Part shown: positions 47,836 to 59,099 of the stretch, piece after piece
How positions within the stretch are numbered: position 1 is the first letter of the stretch
Layout: each line of letters starts with the position of its first letter
Source of the DNA: Diphasiastrum complanatum
Taxonomy: Eukaryota > Streptophyta > Lycopodiopsida > Lycopodiales > Lycopodiaceae
Length of the DNA stretch: 64,000 bases
NCBI GenBank assembly: GCA_029204225.1
Contig: CM055103.1
Coordinates: 51,488,407 to 51,552,406, forward strand
Direction: 5' to 3'
Program-made: the position numbers and the translations under genes
Notes under the pieces: generated by a model
The model's input: the letters and a program-made list of their open reading frames with translations, nothing else
What the model was told of the DNA's origin: nothing
Database searches by the model: none

Positions 47836-49059
47836 GATGCCTCACAAGTCATTACCAAAAGAAATAAATATTCATTTCAGTAACCTGGTTAATCGAGTCA
47901 GTTCTGTATGATGTAAAAATTTTGCAACATTTTGAGTGTTGCTCATAGAATTATCAAGATAATAAATTGAAAGGGAACTGATTAGAGAATTGAGGTGTGA
48001 TTGCCAGCCATTATCGTCTCTAATAGCAATCCATTATTAATTTACTACACGTTAAATTGCAGAATAAGGAAAAATAGAATCATGGATTATGTCATGTATC
48101 AAATTATGAAATTGGCGTAAGTAGAGAGGCTAGCAAAAGCATTCAAGAAATAGAACAAATCAATGAAAAAGGCTATGAGTACAATGGTTTAGGGCTAAGC
48201 ATTGAGAATGTGCAAATTTCCCAAAATAGGGCTTGACTACTACTTGCCCGGAAGTCAATTTCAAAGCTTATGAAACTACAAAAGAGAGAGTCCAATTCAT
48301 TTATGTTTTTCCTTGCTTCTTTTTTCTGTCTATAGATATAATCCTATATTTATATAAAAATAAGCTATAGATTATTGGTAGTTTATTATTTCTCCTAGAC
48401 ATTGTAATTACATTTAAGGAAACAGTGGACAGACCACCTTTGTCACTATTTTACAGTTGTAGAAGGAAACTTTTATGACTTCCTTCATGAGAATGTTGTC
48501 TTAGAAAAGTAGGAATGACCATTAGAAAAAATGTGACTTTTGCCTTTAGGAAGAGTGTGATACAATAGTCATATAAGTTGCATAATGGCCACTTTAAAAA
48601 AATAGAAATGGCCATTAGAAAAAGAAAAGAAAGGAACTTTCACCTTGTAAGAGTGCAACACACTTGATACTAGCATAACTCAAATAATTGTTGTCTTAGA
48701 AAAATATGGGTAGCTAAGTACACAAAGAGCACATGGTAGCTTTCCCACCAAATTTTTGCCTCAACTAGTTGCAACAACCGATGAGGTTCAACTGGAGCAC
48801 AACTTGAGAGTATTGGATGGCAATCCTCCTTGCACACTACACACGTCTCGAATGTCAATGTCAACAAGACCAAATATGACAACCCATTGGTTGGGTATGT
48901 CGTAGCATACTTATCAGATAAAGTATATTAAGTGTAGTACATAAGATTGTCGAGCCCCAAAGGGATAGCTTATTCAGTTAATTGCAGATGCCATTTTGTT
49001 TTGAATGAGCTTTGTTTAACAACTCTAGTTGTCCATAGACATTCATGTAAATTGGCAAC
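47836..49059. other. Gene-free stretch
   Basis: AT-rich, without supported genes. A run at about 48,480-48,650 repeats words such as GGCCATTAGAAAAA in decayed form. Confidence 0.45.
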
Positions 49060-49870
49060 CAATATTAGCAATTAAATTGTTACTTTACTATTCTTACATC
49101 AATTTTACATGTCAAGATGTGACCAGAGCATGAAGAACCAAATAGAATGTAAATGCAATGATTCCTCCATGATTCCAACTTTGAACTCTCTAGAAAATAA
49201 TAGCAACCAAACAACCAATGTGAGTGATGACCACTTGCTTGTCTTCTCCATCTTTGTCCTTTCTTGATATGTTTCCACCATAAAACTCCATGAATGAGCC
49301 TCCATCTACATCTTGCCACAAGATGCCATCATCACTAGATGACTTGACCATGAATGAGTGACATAATGAACCTCTTTTATCTTCATTTCCATCTGCAAAA
49401 CCAGCCAAGAATGCTAGTACAACTCCAACATCAAAATGATGCAAACCAATGTAGCTAGTTTTACCATATCTTGACAATTTGCACACACATGAAATTGCTC
49501 AAACATTAGATAGAATAAGTAAAGTAAACTTGAACAACACTTCCTTGCTGCTACTTTGACCTCACTTGAGTCTACAAACACTTGCAAAAATATATCCAAA
49601 ACATCTTTGCCAATTGACTCTCGTTTGATGCTCTTGACTAGCTCCAACTTGCCACCTTTCCTTTTGTGTAATTGAAGCCCTTTGAGATGATCATCTTGAT
49701 CTTTCACTTCAAAATCAAAGTAAGTTCCTAATACCTTTTTTTCCAGATCCATTGGTTGCATGAAAACCATGAAAATCAACATCCAACAAGATTCACCAAA
49801 ACATAGCATTGTCTACACAACAAGATTCACCAAAACATGTGAGAAAGGCAAAATGAGTCACTTCCACTTG
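49060..49870 (-). other. Non-copia segment fused downstream of a copia gag
   Basis: On the minus strand this follows the copia gag and replaces pol. An open frame (about 49,760 to 49,560) reads VLGTYFDFEVKDQDDHLKGL and KLELVKSIKRESIGKDVLDI. A second (about 49,390 to 49,195) reads DGNEDKRGSLCHSFMVKSSS and DGEDKQVVITHIG. A GT and an AG between them would fit a spliced host gene fragment carried by the element. I do not recognise the protein. About 480 bp of it is repeated at 5,857-6,340 behind the same gag, so it was part of a replicating element. Confidence 0.5.
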
Positions 49871-50470
49871 TGATGTTGTTGTAATCCACCTCTTGCTTGA
49901 AGCCTATATTCCTCCTTCACCAAGGTCTCTTGCAAATCCACCATGATTGGAAAAGTTCTTTGAATAGCAAAACTTCGGAACAAGATTAGCATGAGCATCA
50001 AGTAAGCCATTAAGTATAGCTTGCACAAGTTCTACCTCTTTAATGCTCTCATCAATGTATGCTACCTCATCATTAAATGCTTTAACTCTCAACACAAAAG
50101 CATGAGCACTCTCTTCCTTATTTTGCATAGATTGAAACATTTTCCTTCTAAGGGTAAGTACTCTTGATGTAGACTTGGATTCATAAAGCTTTTTCAAAGC
50201 TTCCCAAGCCTCATTAGATGAAGTGCACTTAGCAACTTCTTTGAGAAGCTCATTGGTAACATTCATCTTTATAATGTGTAGAACTCTTTTAGCTCTCTTG
50301 TCATACCTCATTTGATCATGGTGTTCCAATGGCCTTTCCTCCACTCTTACAACGATATCCATAAGCTCATTCATTTCAAGGAGAGATTCAATTCTCACCT
50401 TGTAGAGTAATTGGATGAGGTAAGCCTACCATTGCTTTCCAACATAAAGCCTCCATTTGTAGCCATGTTG
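49871..50470 (-). pseudogene. Copia gag related to Copia-C
   Basis: The frame from about 50,465 matches Copia-C gag closely: MRIESLLEMNELMDIVVRVE, KMNVTNELLKEVAKCTSS, YESKSTSRVLTLRRKMFQ. A one-base loss near 50,400 shifts the first residues. It ends in an RLQAR-like motif and then passes into unrelated sequence at about 49,870. The zinc knuckle is missing here, but a knuckle fragment of the same lineage lies at 51.5 kb. Confidence 0.88.
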
Positions 50471-51016
50471 CAATGACATGATCCTCACTTTCAACATGTT
50501 TCAATGCACAAAGCACTCTCTTAAATGTCAACAAATGCACTCAAGAAGATATCACAAAGATATGGAACCTCTCAAATCTTTTTGTTGCACCAAACCTAGC
50601 AAATCAACACATAGAATGAAAACTTCTTGATCAACACATGATCAACCTATAATCTCATGAACTTTTGTACTTCCTAAACTTGAAACACACTCTTGAAAAG
50701 TCCAAAACCCTAAAAAATAAGAGATCCAAACAAATTTCGAGTTTTGACAAAAGAACAAAAAATTGAATCATCCAAATTCTATATGCAAATGCTACAACCT
50801 TCCTAATGCAATTAAAGTTGCCCAAATCTAGTAAGTGGAGTGTGAAATTGGCCTACTTTAAGTTCATAACCCTATATTGAGTTTTGAATTACAAAAAATT
50901 CATTCTACACATGAAAAATGCTTGATTTTTAGAAAACAATCTAGCATGCTCTAGAATTGGTAACTCCTCCAAATCCTTGTTAAACATGGCTAATTCTTCA
51001 AATAACCTTCACCAAA

Positions 51017-51028
51017 GCTCTGATACCA
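51017..51028 (-). other. Primer-binding site of the gag-chimera element
   Basis: Minus strand TGGTATCAGAGC, a perfect initiator-Met-tRNA site, between the leader (50,470-51,016) and an LTR start at 51,029. Confidence 0.92.
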
Positions 51029-51455
51029 TGTTAAGAATTATGAATCACTAAGATCCAATATGTCCCTTTAATCTTTGCTTATGAATAACAACACATGATC
51101 TAGCACCATTGACAATGTGGAAATCTAACATCTACTAAACATAGAAGATGCAAACTCAATAAGGTCTTGATCAAACAACATATGTAAGATAAAATGAAGT
51201 TGCTGGACGTACGATAGTAGTACCACAACAGATTTCATACGTGTTGATCCAAAACATAACATATAATTGCATTCTACACACAAGATTGCAAGATATCAAC
51301 ACTATAGTGCAAAAATGGATATATGAACCCAAATAGAACTCATGTATAAGCGTGAATGAGAGGACGTATCTCTTCTCATGCTTGTACACTATTTATAACA
51401 AGTGAATTCTTGAATTGGACGTTTTGATGATCAACACATCCTCATCTAGAGTTAG
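51029..51455 (-). repeat. Truncated 5' LTR of the gag-chimera element
   Basis: TGTTAAGAATTATG begins directly next to the primer site. The distal border is lost where gag zinc-knuckle sequence starts (about 51,465). There is no second copy in the window. Confidence 0.7.
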
Positions 51456-51464
51456 AGTTCCTTG

Positions 51465-51690
51465 CTTATCACCTTGATCTCTCTTCGTTTTGAAGCACTC
51501 ACTAGCAAAATGCCCTTTGATAACACACTAGAAGCATTTTAACTTATATATATATTTTTCCTCTTGCCAAAAGAGGAAGTCTCACCTGGGTCCTGCCCGT
51601 TAGACCATTTTCTTTTACCTTTGCCCTTAAATTTGCCTTTGATGAATATGGCCTCCTCTCCATCTTGAGATGATGTTGTAGATCAAACTT
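51465..51690 (-). pseudogene. Copia gag zinc-knuckle fragment
   Basis: Matches Copia-C about 18,310-18,530 (the Lys/Gly-rich linker and CCHC knuckle), with stops and a short TA expansion near 51,548. Its position behind the LTR, outside the element at 49-51 kb, shows that it belongs to a different insertion or was moved. Confidence 0.8.
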
Positions 51691-52293
51691 CCTACTTCCA
51701 ATGCATGACTATGCCTATCAAAAATTAAACAAAGCAGTAGTGATGAAAATCACGTTCAATATTTAGCAACTAACTTTGAAATCGCTAGATACTAAGTGAT
51801 TATGTAGACAAACATAAAGTATTGAATTCTCAGACAATTTCTATCAGTTACAAAATCAATACAGAGATGCATGCATTTTGACATATACTGAACGCAATAA
51901 GAAAATAGTATTGATTCAGAAAAACAAAATCATATGCTAATGAGCGCAAAACAATAGCGGATAGAAACTGCGCACTCTAAGTTGTCTTTGAGTAACTGAG
52001 AATAAGTCTGATAATAAGCAGTTATGCTGATAAGTAGTAGCGCAATAGCAACTCTAAAATAAATCTCTAAAAGGCTGAGTTAGAATGCTCAAGAGAGTTC
52101 TAGCTTGAAAGCTTGATAGAGAGCTAACAATAATACTTTCTGATTATGAATGATCTGCTTGATAAGAGCACAGGAAGCGTCGTGTAATAACATTCAACTC
52201 CTTCACAATTCACAATGTTAATTTGTTGCTACATAACATGAAAAGAGATGTATGAATAGATGATTTATACTAAGTAATTAGGTCGTCAAATGT
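51691..52293. other. Gene-free stretch
   Basis: Nothing recognised; AT-rich. Confidence 0.45.
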
Positions 52294-52545
52294 GATTGCC
52301 AATTGGCTGGTGTCCGCTAACATTCATCCAATTCGTTCTCAAAAATTGATTGCTGATAAGTGGTGAAAATTGGCCGTAAACAGTCTGTTTGCATAAAATT
52401 GGTCGTAACTAGTCTGTCTGCAAAATTGCTGATTGTCAATTGGTTGGTGTCCGCTGGCATTCATCCAATTCGTTCTCAAAAATTGATTGCTGATAAGTGG
52501 TGAAAATTGGTCGTAAATAGTCTGTCTGCATAAATGAACTAAAAC
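52294..52545 (+). repeat. Tandem duplication, unit 137 bp
   Basis: GATTGCCAATTGGCTGGTGT at 52,294 returns as GATTGTCAATTGGTTGGTGT at 52,431. The second unit is nearly complete and ends near 52,540. Inside each unit a shorter word (AAATTGGTCGTAA-CAGTCTG type) also repeats. Confidence 0.85.
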
Positions 52546-52859
52546 TACCACAGGCGACGGTGTCGGCTTTTTGTGAAAAAAGCGATAGTGTCATAAAATC
52601 TCATTTTCTTAATATTGGAGTAGCCCCACACTTTGGCAGTCATTTCCTTAATATTTGAGGCACTTTGAAAAAATGTGAAAAATGTGACTCTACAATTTTA
52701 CTCGCAATTCTTGACAGGCGAAAAATGCGAAAAAGATGACACTGCATTTTTACACGTAATTCCTAACAAGTGACATTGTCTGGATTGTAGAGAAAGAAAA
52801 TGCGGCATTGTTGTCAAACTCCGTGTATTTTTGCAGATTGTGTAAAAGCACTTGAAAAT

Positions 52860-53860
52860 CTGCAGAATTGGATAAACAATGGATGAGGATTAAAACCGAT
52901 CAGTCGATTAGTAAGAAGGAGAATAATCCAACAAAGTTTGGGTACCTCTTCTCGCAAATCGAGAGGTTTAGATGGCCTGGCCTTGTAGCGATCTAACCTT
53001 CCTTCAACATCATACTTCGCCTTGAATATCCATTTGCGTGGAATCGATTTTCGATCCTTTGGCAGCTTTGTTACTATCCACGTTTGATCCTCTATCAAAG
53101 AATTGGATTCGGTGTCCATTGCTACTTTCCACTGGTTAGCATCAGGAGTAGACATTGCCTCTGAAACAATATTGATTGGTTTCTGCACAAAGTAGTAGGC
53201 TACATCATCCATTGATCGGGATGGAGGTTGTCTGGATAAATTGAATTCGACCTTCTGATGTGATTCGACCCATTGAGGTTCTGACTCATTGTCGAAGTCA
53301 GTATCGCTTTTTTGCTGGATCCCTGGATTGCAACTTGGTTATTCGATTCTTGGGTCAAATTTTTTTGCAGCTTTCCCCTTGTGGTCGATAAACTGATCTT
53401 CCACAAAAATGACATCTCTGCTTGTGAATGCTTTCTGGATTTCTAGATATTAGAGCTTGTATGCCTTGTGGTCTGGGGAATAGCCAATAAAAATCATTTT
53501 TCTATTTTTGTCATCCAGCTTCTTTCTTAGATCTTCTGGAATTTGAACGTAAGCTATGCATCCAAACACTCAAAAAATTTTGAGTGATGGTCTCGATCGT
53601 GACACCTCATAAGGTGTCTTGCCAGGTGTCTTGCCATTGAGGGCCTTTGTAATAGATCGATTTTGATGATAGGTCGTTGCAGTAACAACTTCTGTCCAGA
53701 ATTTCTTTGGAAGAGAGGTATGGGCCAGTATGCTCTTGGCACTTTTGATGAGTGTCCGATTCTTCCTTTCAGCCACACCATTGGACTAAGGTGAGTAGTT
53801 GGTTGTATACTGTTGGTGTATTCCATTGGCCTTGCAAAACTCCTTATATCTATGGAGATA
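52860..53860 (-). pseudogene. Copia-E integrase and RT fragment
   Basis: Minus strand from about 53,830: a broken integrase core, then MAERKNRTLIKSAKSILAHT (carrying the third catalytic acidic residue) and LPKKFWTEVV. A 14-bp duplication in the KTPGKTPYEV stretch and several frameshifts follow. A linker (QKSDTDFDNESEPQWVESH in decayed form) leads to the RT start: NSLIEDQTWIVTKLP and RKWIFKAKYDVEGRLDRYKA. It breaks off near 52,960; the YVDD part is absent. The lineage differs from Copia-C. Confidence 0.85.
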
Positions 53861-53869
53861 AATGTCGCG

Positions 53870-54050
53870 GAAGCTTTTTCTTGTTTCGTGTTCGTCCTCT
53901 CTCTTCTGATTCACGAACAATTTTCTGTCTTTGAATTTTCTTTTCATGCGGAAGCTCTTATGGGATCCCAGACACTCGACTATGCATCACAAAACATATT
54001 TTATTCTAGCAATCAAGAGACACAGCACAAGGCCAAGAGATACATGAAAT
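53870..54050 (-). repeat. Interspersed repeat shared with 63,885-64,000
   Basis: The segment around GCGGAAGCTCTTATGGGATC, followed by about 90 bp that include the ACATATTTTATTCTAG word, recurs at 63,900-64,000. Both copies directly adjoin a minus-strand copia fragment on its upstream side, at different points of pol and gag. It could be part of an LTR/leader of one deletion-derivative family or an independent repeat. Confidence 0.7.
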
Positions 54051-54369
54051 AGAGCGACTATATTGGCAGTTGGTTTTAGAGCGAGATCGTCAGTGTCTCG
54101 CTCGTTGGTGGATTGACTCTTTGCTCTTTCGCTGTATTCTGCTCGTTGGCAGACTTTCATGCACATCTATGGTATTTTTGCTTTCTTACTCTATTCGCTA
54201 TGTCTCTCTTTGTTTCTTACAGATGTTTTCTGGCAGTGGCTCTAATGTCCATGCCTCATTTTGCCTCATCGACTCGATCTCCTCTGACATTGCCTGCTTC
54301 CAAAATTCTACCTCTGGACTCTGGATTGAAAAACAATCTTATCGATCTGAAAATCATGGTAAGAAACTT

Positions 54370-54640
54370 TAAATATTTTGGATCACAATGAGCGCCAACG
54401 TGAATCTAAATTTTTGTAATTCTGAAAATACGGAGTGTGTTGGATCACATTGAGCGGTAAGGTTATTTCAAACTTTTGCAATTCAAAAATTTGCAATTTC
54501 AACACACATCTAGTGAAAAAATATTTTGCTTATTTTGCTCATAACTGCGAAGCATTGATTTTGCATATCAAGCAAAAAACATGAAGTGTGATGGATCAAA
54601 AAGAGCGCCAAGGTCATTTCAAACTTTTCCAATTAATTTT
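54370..54640 (+). repeat. Three spaced repeats upstream of gene Y
   Basis: A ~45-bp motif, GGATCACAATGAGCGCCAAC followed by an ATTTCAAACTTTTGCAATT-type tail, occurs at about 54,377, 54,434 and 54,594, all in the same orientation. They lie 100-350 bp before the gene Y start. The layout would fit regulatory sites or transposase-binding subterminal repeats. Confidence 0.65.
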
Positions 54641-54723
54641 TTTTTTAATTAAGACGAGTTTTAATAGCTTACAAGATATAAAGCAAGTTGGTTTTCTACT
54701 AGATTAATCTATCGATTATTAAG

Positions 54724-57590
54724 ATGTCTAAATATTATCTCCATATTGATCTTCCCACAAAATATGCTCCACTGTCGAGAAAAAATCTGAAAGGATCCAT
54801 CTTACCAGCTCACCAAAGGACGGAAGACATGAAAAATTGTGATCTATGGGTTAATGGAAGTTTGTATCCAATCGATCCAAGCTCAATGCAACATCCAAAT
54901 TTTAGATCGGTCACACAACTCATACTGTTTTTGTGTGAAGGACACAATGGTCTATTGGGTTATTGTGAAAGATTGAAAAGTTATGGCATTAGTGATTCAA
55001 TGAAAAAAATCCATTGTTTGGAAAATATGTTGAATGGTTTGCTTACTGACTACCGAGAAAGAGAAACTATTTTTTTGCAAACAAAAGAAGAGAATGAAAT
55101 CTTGAAGATAGATAATTCTCGTTTGCAAGATATTATATCAAACCTCAACCAAGAAACTGACAATATGAAACTAATTGTGCAAACATTTCGTACCTCATAT
55201 TGTCAAATAAATGTATAAGTAAACACATTACGGAAGAAAATACTGAACAATAAGTGAAAAAAGAGTTATTTTAAAAAAATTTGACGAGCTTTCAACAAGT
55301 GGGGGTCAACGGAAAAAAAGAATATATGCTTTTAAGTAAGATTATGTTTAAAAATATTCATGTGTTTTGTTTCATCTAGCACTCAATGGTTGTGAATTTA
55401 TTTTTTTCTAAATCTTATTTTTCTTTTGCAGATCAGCTTTAGTCACCAATGAAAATCTGAAAGACAAGGACATGATTGGAAAGTCTTTGAGTGCAGTACT
55501 TACAGCCAAGTCAACAACAAGTCTACTTGGAAATGAACGATATTCTCGAATCAAGTCCAAGATTGCAAAGGCCCTTATGGACGAAATCGACAAGAATATT
55601 GACCGAAAATTGATACAAGGGGCATGTGATTATTCTGGTATTAGCAGGGATGCATATGACACAATGTTTAAAATTATCAAAGAGGCATTTGGACAAGTAC
55701 ATATAAAAAAATTTCCTATTCTCCGGCCCTTTCAAATCAAATTAGAGAGGGATGTGTTAAACAGGGGTTTGCAAAACATCATTGGTATTCCTTACCATAT
55801 AAATGAAATTTATAACTCAAAACATGGCACTTTGTCATATGATTCTACCAACAATATGTTTTATGGCACTTTGTCATATGATTCTACCAACAATAGATCT
55901 GAATCATTTACTGAGATTTATTGTAAAGTTTTATGGAATCACAAATGAAAGGGTTGAAAAATTGATATTAGTTCTCAAGTTAGATGAATCAGAAGTAATA
56001 AAGGGACAAAAGTTGGAAAGGGTTAGTGTTAGAATTATGAATGGAGCATTAAGCAATACGATAAACTCAAAGAGTCTTGATTTCAGTGTGCAATCTGAAA
56101 ATAATATATGGTGGTTGGCAGCTTTCCAGGTTTAAATCTATACTATTGAGTACTAGCAACTAATTCATTTCAAGAATTAATGGTTTAGTGTTTCAAGCTA
56201 ATATTGTTCTGTTATTATAGGTCTGAGTTCAATTCTCCTAAAATAGTTCATGATTTTGTGTTTCAAACAAGTTTTAAAAGAAGATCATGACATTCTATTT
56301 TGGATTTTTAGTAAAATAGAATATCCAGAGATAATTAAGAATCATATGAGCGACACACCACTCAGTGTTCTTGGAATAGGTGATTTTAAGGTGGAATGGC
56401 ATTTGGGTGGAGACCTGAAGTCGTTGAAGTGCATGTTCAACGTCTCACATGGAGCAAATTCAAAACATGCATGCCTCTATTGCATGAAAACTACACATGA
56501 CATGTCGAAGAGCATGAGAGTTTCAAGGGATATAGAAGATCCAACTTGGAAACCAGTATTATCGATTCCGCTTAAAAATGTTCACATTTACACACTACAT
56601 GGAGAGGTTAGCATTACCGAAAAATTGATATACCTTCATATTTGGTTTGCTTGGAATACTAAGCCAGAGTCATTAGCCAAAAAGGCAATAGCTCGATTGG
56701 AAGAAGTTTTATCAAAAGCGGGACTTCATAAAGGACACATTAAAATACAAAAGGACGATAAGCTTTCAGGAAAACAGGAAACATCCCATGCAAACCAAGT
56801 ATAGGAGGATCCAAAGCTCGTCGTTTCTTATCAAATCATTCCGGAGAACTAACTAAAATTCAGTACCCAATCTGGATAGATGTACGCAATGCCACAAAGG
56901 ATTTTGAAGAAAAAGGAACAACGAGGGTTAAAAAAGTTAAAGTCTGGACAAAGCCTGACAACATGTTCAAATTGCTCATAAAAGATAAACTATTTGATAC
57001 TGATGTCCTACTAATCGAGAAATCAACAATTGAGTTTGTGGATGCAGTTAAAGACGCCTGGGGTGAAGATCATATTACGCATTATATGGTAAATCTCTTT
57101 TCAATGTAACTAACTCTTTGATTTATAATCTCATTGCACATATGCTAAATTTAAAATGATAATATGACAATATTTGTATCTCTGATATTGCAGCACATTT
57201 TACGACATCATGCATTATTTTTTGCAAAAGCTTACGGCAGTCTAAGTATTTGGTCATTACAAGGAATGGAGAAATCGCATTGGCAAGCCAGAGCAGCATT
57301 TCATCAAAATACACAACACGGTGGAACATCTCAAAAAAATAGTTACATCATCCAGCTATTCTAATGGTTCTACAGACGTATTCAAATCCGATATAAAACT
57401 AGATCAACAAATTATCAGAAATTCAGAAAGGCGTGCAAATTTAATATTGATGCAAGAGCCAACCCAAAGTAAATTTCATGATATCAAACGAAAAAAGTAT
57501 ATGTATTATATCGCATCATGTGTAGTACAATGCAAGGCTAAATCATTGTTTCTCTTTGTTTTAATGATCAGCTTTGTTGTGTGGTCATGA
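54724..57590 (+). pseudogene. Gene Y copy 2: putative DDE-type transposase-like protein
   Basis: Exon 1 (54,724-55,212) encodes a 164-residue N-terminus ending in a coiled coil. Exon 2 (from about 55,433) carries IQGACDYSGISRDAY and, after a 39-bp tandem duplication and a frameshift near 55,905, KLDESEVIKGQKLERVSV, ending at WWLAAFQ (56,129). Exon 3 (about 56,271-57,088) has WHLGGDLKSLKCMFNVSHGA, CLYCMK and LHGEVSITEKLIYLH, with a frameshift near 56,780. Exon 4 (57,194-57,363) has WSLQGMEKSHWQARAAF and QHGG. Asp in KLDES, Asp in GGDLK and Glu in QGMEKSH are my candidates for a D-D-E triad. The pattern resembles uncharacterised proteins that I recall from invertebrates and fungi, which is inference. 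The exon 1-2 junction phase does not fit, so exon 1 may be separate. Confidence 0.65.
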
Positions 57591-59035
57591 AGAAATTTTT
57601 TCTATCATATGGATCTAGAAAATCAATCGATCTTCTTTTGCTCAAGTCAATGTATCTAGAGAAAACAGCTAAGGAGAAAGACCTTTTCGGAACTTCCTCA
57701 GCTACATAGCCAAACACTTTTATGGCAATGTCTCTCTTCACAGAAATAATTTTATATGTATTTGGAGGGTATTTATGCCCGTTTGAGAAATATGATAACG
57801 CTTTAATTGCCATTATTATTGTCGCAGCATTTGAAGAAAATTTGCTATGATGACAACAAATCTCTTTATTTACAAAGCACTTCAAATAATTAGACAGGGA
57901 TGAATCCCTGTGTCGTAATCCCTGACCTTCCCTCAAATATCCTTGCCTTGTTGCAAAGGCATCCACCTCAACAATAGCCTGTAAAATCCAAGCAAAGGTC
58001 ACATGTCTTGTAAAACAAAATGACTATATTTGAATAAAAAACTCATTAAGATAAAAACAGATTTACCTACCAGATCACGCTCATCAGCTTCAATAAGTGC
58101 AACAGTATGTAGATCATGACCAGCAACAATGGTCGTCGAAGCACTGGATGGACTAGTTTTCGAAGACTATGACACATATCTGCTCCGGATTTTCAGAAAT
58201 TCTTCCTCACTGGGAAAATTTGCCTGGTATGCCCTGCTTTCAGACATGATTGACTGCAGTGCTTTATCTCCGTCTTTGTAATCAATAGAAGCACGTAGAT
58301 CATCATCACCATCGAGATCTATGAAGTCCTCGAATTCTTTGATGAAAAAAGACAAAATTGATAATATTTTGTCCTCCCTCAAATCAAGAACATCTCCAAC
58401 ATCATCCAGTGAGAGGTATGCGACACTATTCATGTAATACACTGGCAAATCGAGGAGAGTCGTGGTTTTGTCATATGGATTCACGTCAGATAAGAAAGAA
58501 ATGGACAATGCACAAGACTCGGTTGGGTCGTACATTGAAGCCAATCTTGCCTCCTCGTCATCAACAATAGCTGACTCTGATATCACAGAATCAGTTGATG
58601 ATGAGACACCCTCAATGCTAAGCGTCGCAATTCTTGCCTCATCAGGAATAAGAGCACAAAGATAAAACAAAAAGCCCATGCCTTCCTGCAAAAAATGACA
58701 TGATCGATTGTGCTGGTCACAACAGACCACACATTTAAAATCACTCACGATTTTCGTGAATCGTCAGTTGTGGCTTTGCTTTGAAGATGGTTGGGCAAGT
58801 ACTAGGTCATGGAAGTAGATGAATCGTAGATTATCCATGATCAACATAGACTGATTCAGACTATCATAATACTCCTTATACAACACTGGAAAATATGATT
58901 TATGTTCTGATCCAAACCTCTCAATATCAAAAGACATATTGAAATGTCTTATAGTGACCTATGTAGCTACCAACACCGAATTCAACGAGAAAGGCGTGCA
59001 AAGCAGAATCAAAAGTATTAGAGGATGACGCGGCC
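57568..59035 (-). pseudogene. Family X gene, copy 2 (most complete)
   Basis: Starts MAASSSNTFDSALHAFLVEF (59,035). After a frameshift near 58,950 it reads HKSYFPVLYKEYYDSLNQSM and YFHDLVLAQPSSKQSHN, then a single in-frame stop (58,770), then a C-x2-H-x4-CH motif (CCDQHNRSCH) and GMGFLFYLCALIPDEA. An acidic Ser-rich linker follows, then TLLDLPVYYMNSVAYLSLDD and VLDLREDKILSIL, and SEEEFLKIRSRYVS with a stop. An intron runs about 58,073-57,982 (GT...AG, same position as copy 1). The last exon has AIVEVDAFATRQGYLREGQG, MAIKALSYF and DIAIKVFGYVAEEVPKRSFS and ends at 57,571, overlapping the 3' end of gene Y. The product would be about 450 residues, with no recognised fold. Conservation in four copies supports a real gene family. 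Confidence 0.7.
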
Positions 59036-59099
59036 ATCTCGAAAGTATGACCAATATGGCCAAGTATCGCTACGATGTGGGGTGGCAGGGAGTCAGAAG

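Noticed and set aside
54113-54391. Plus-strand frames with hydrophobic, membrane-like residues next to the 53.9-kb repeat
   Set aside because: Two overlapping frames of T/C-rich DNA give hydrophobic residues by composition. There is no signal peptide, homologue or second copy to support a gene.
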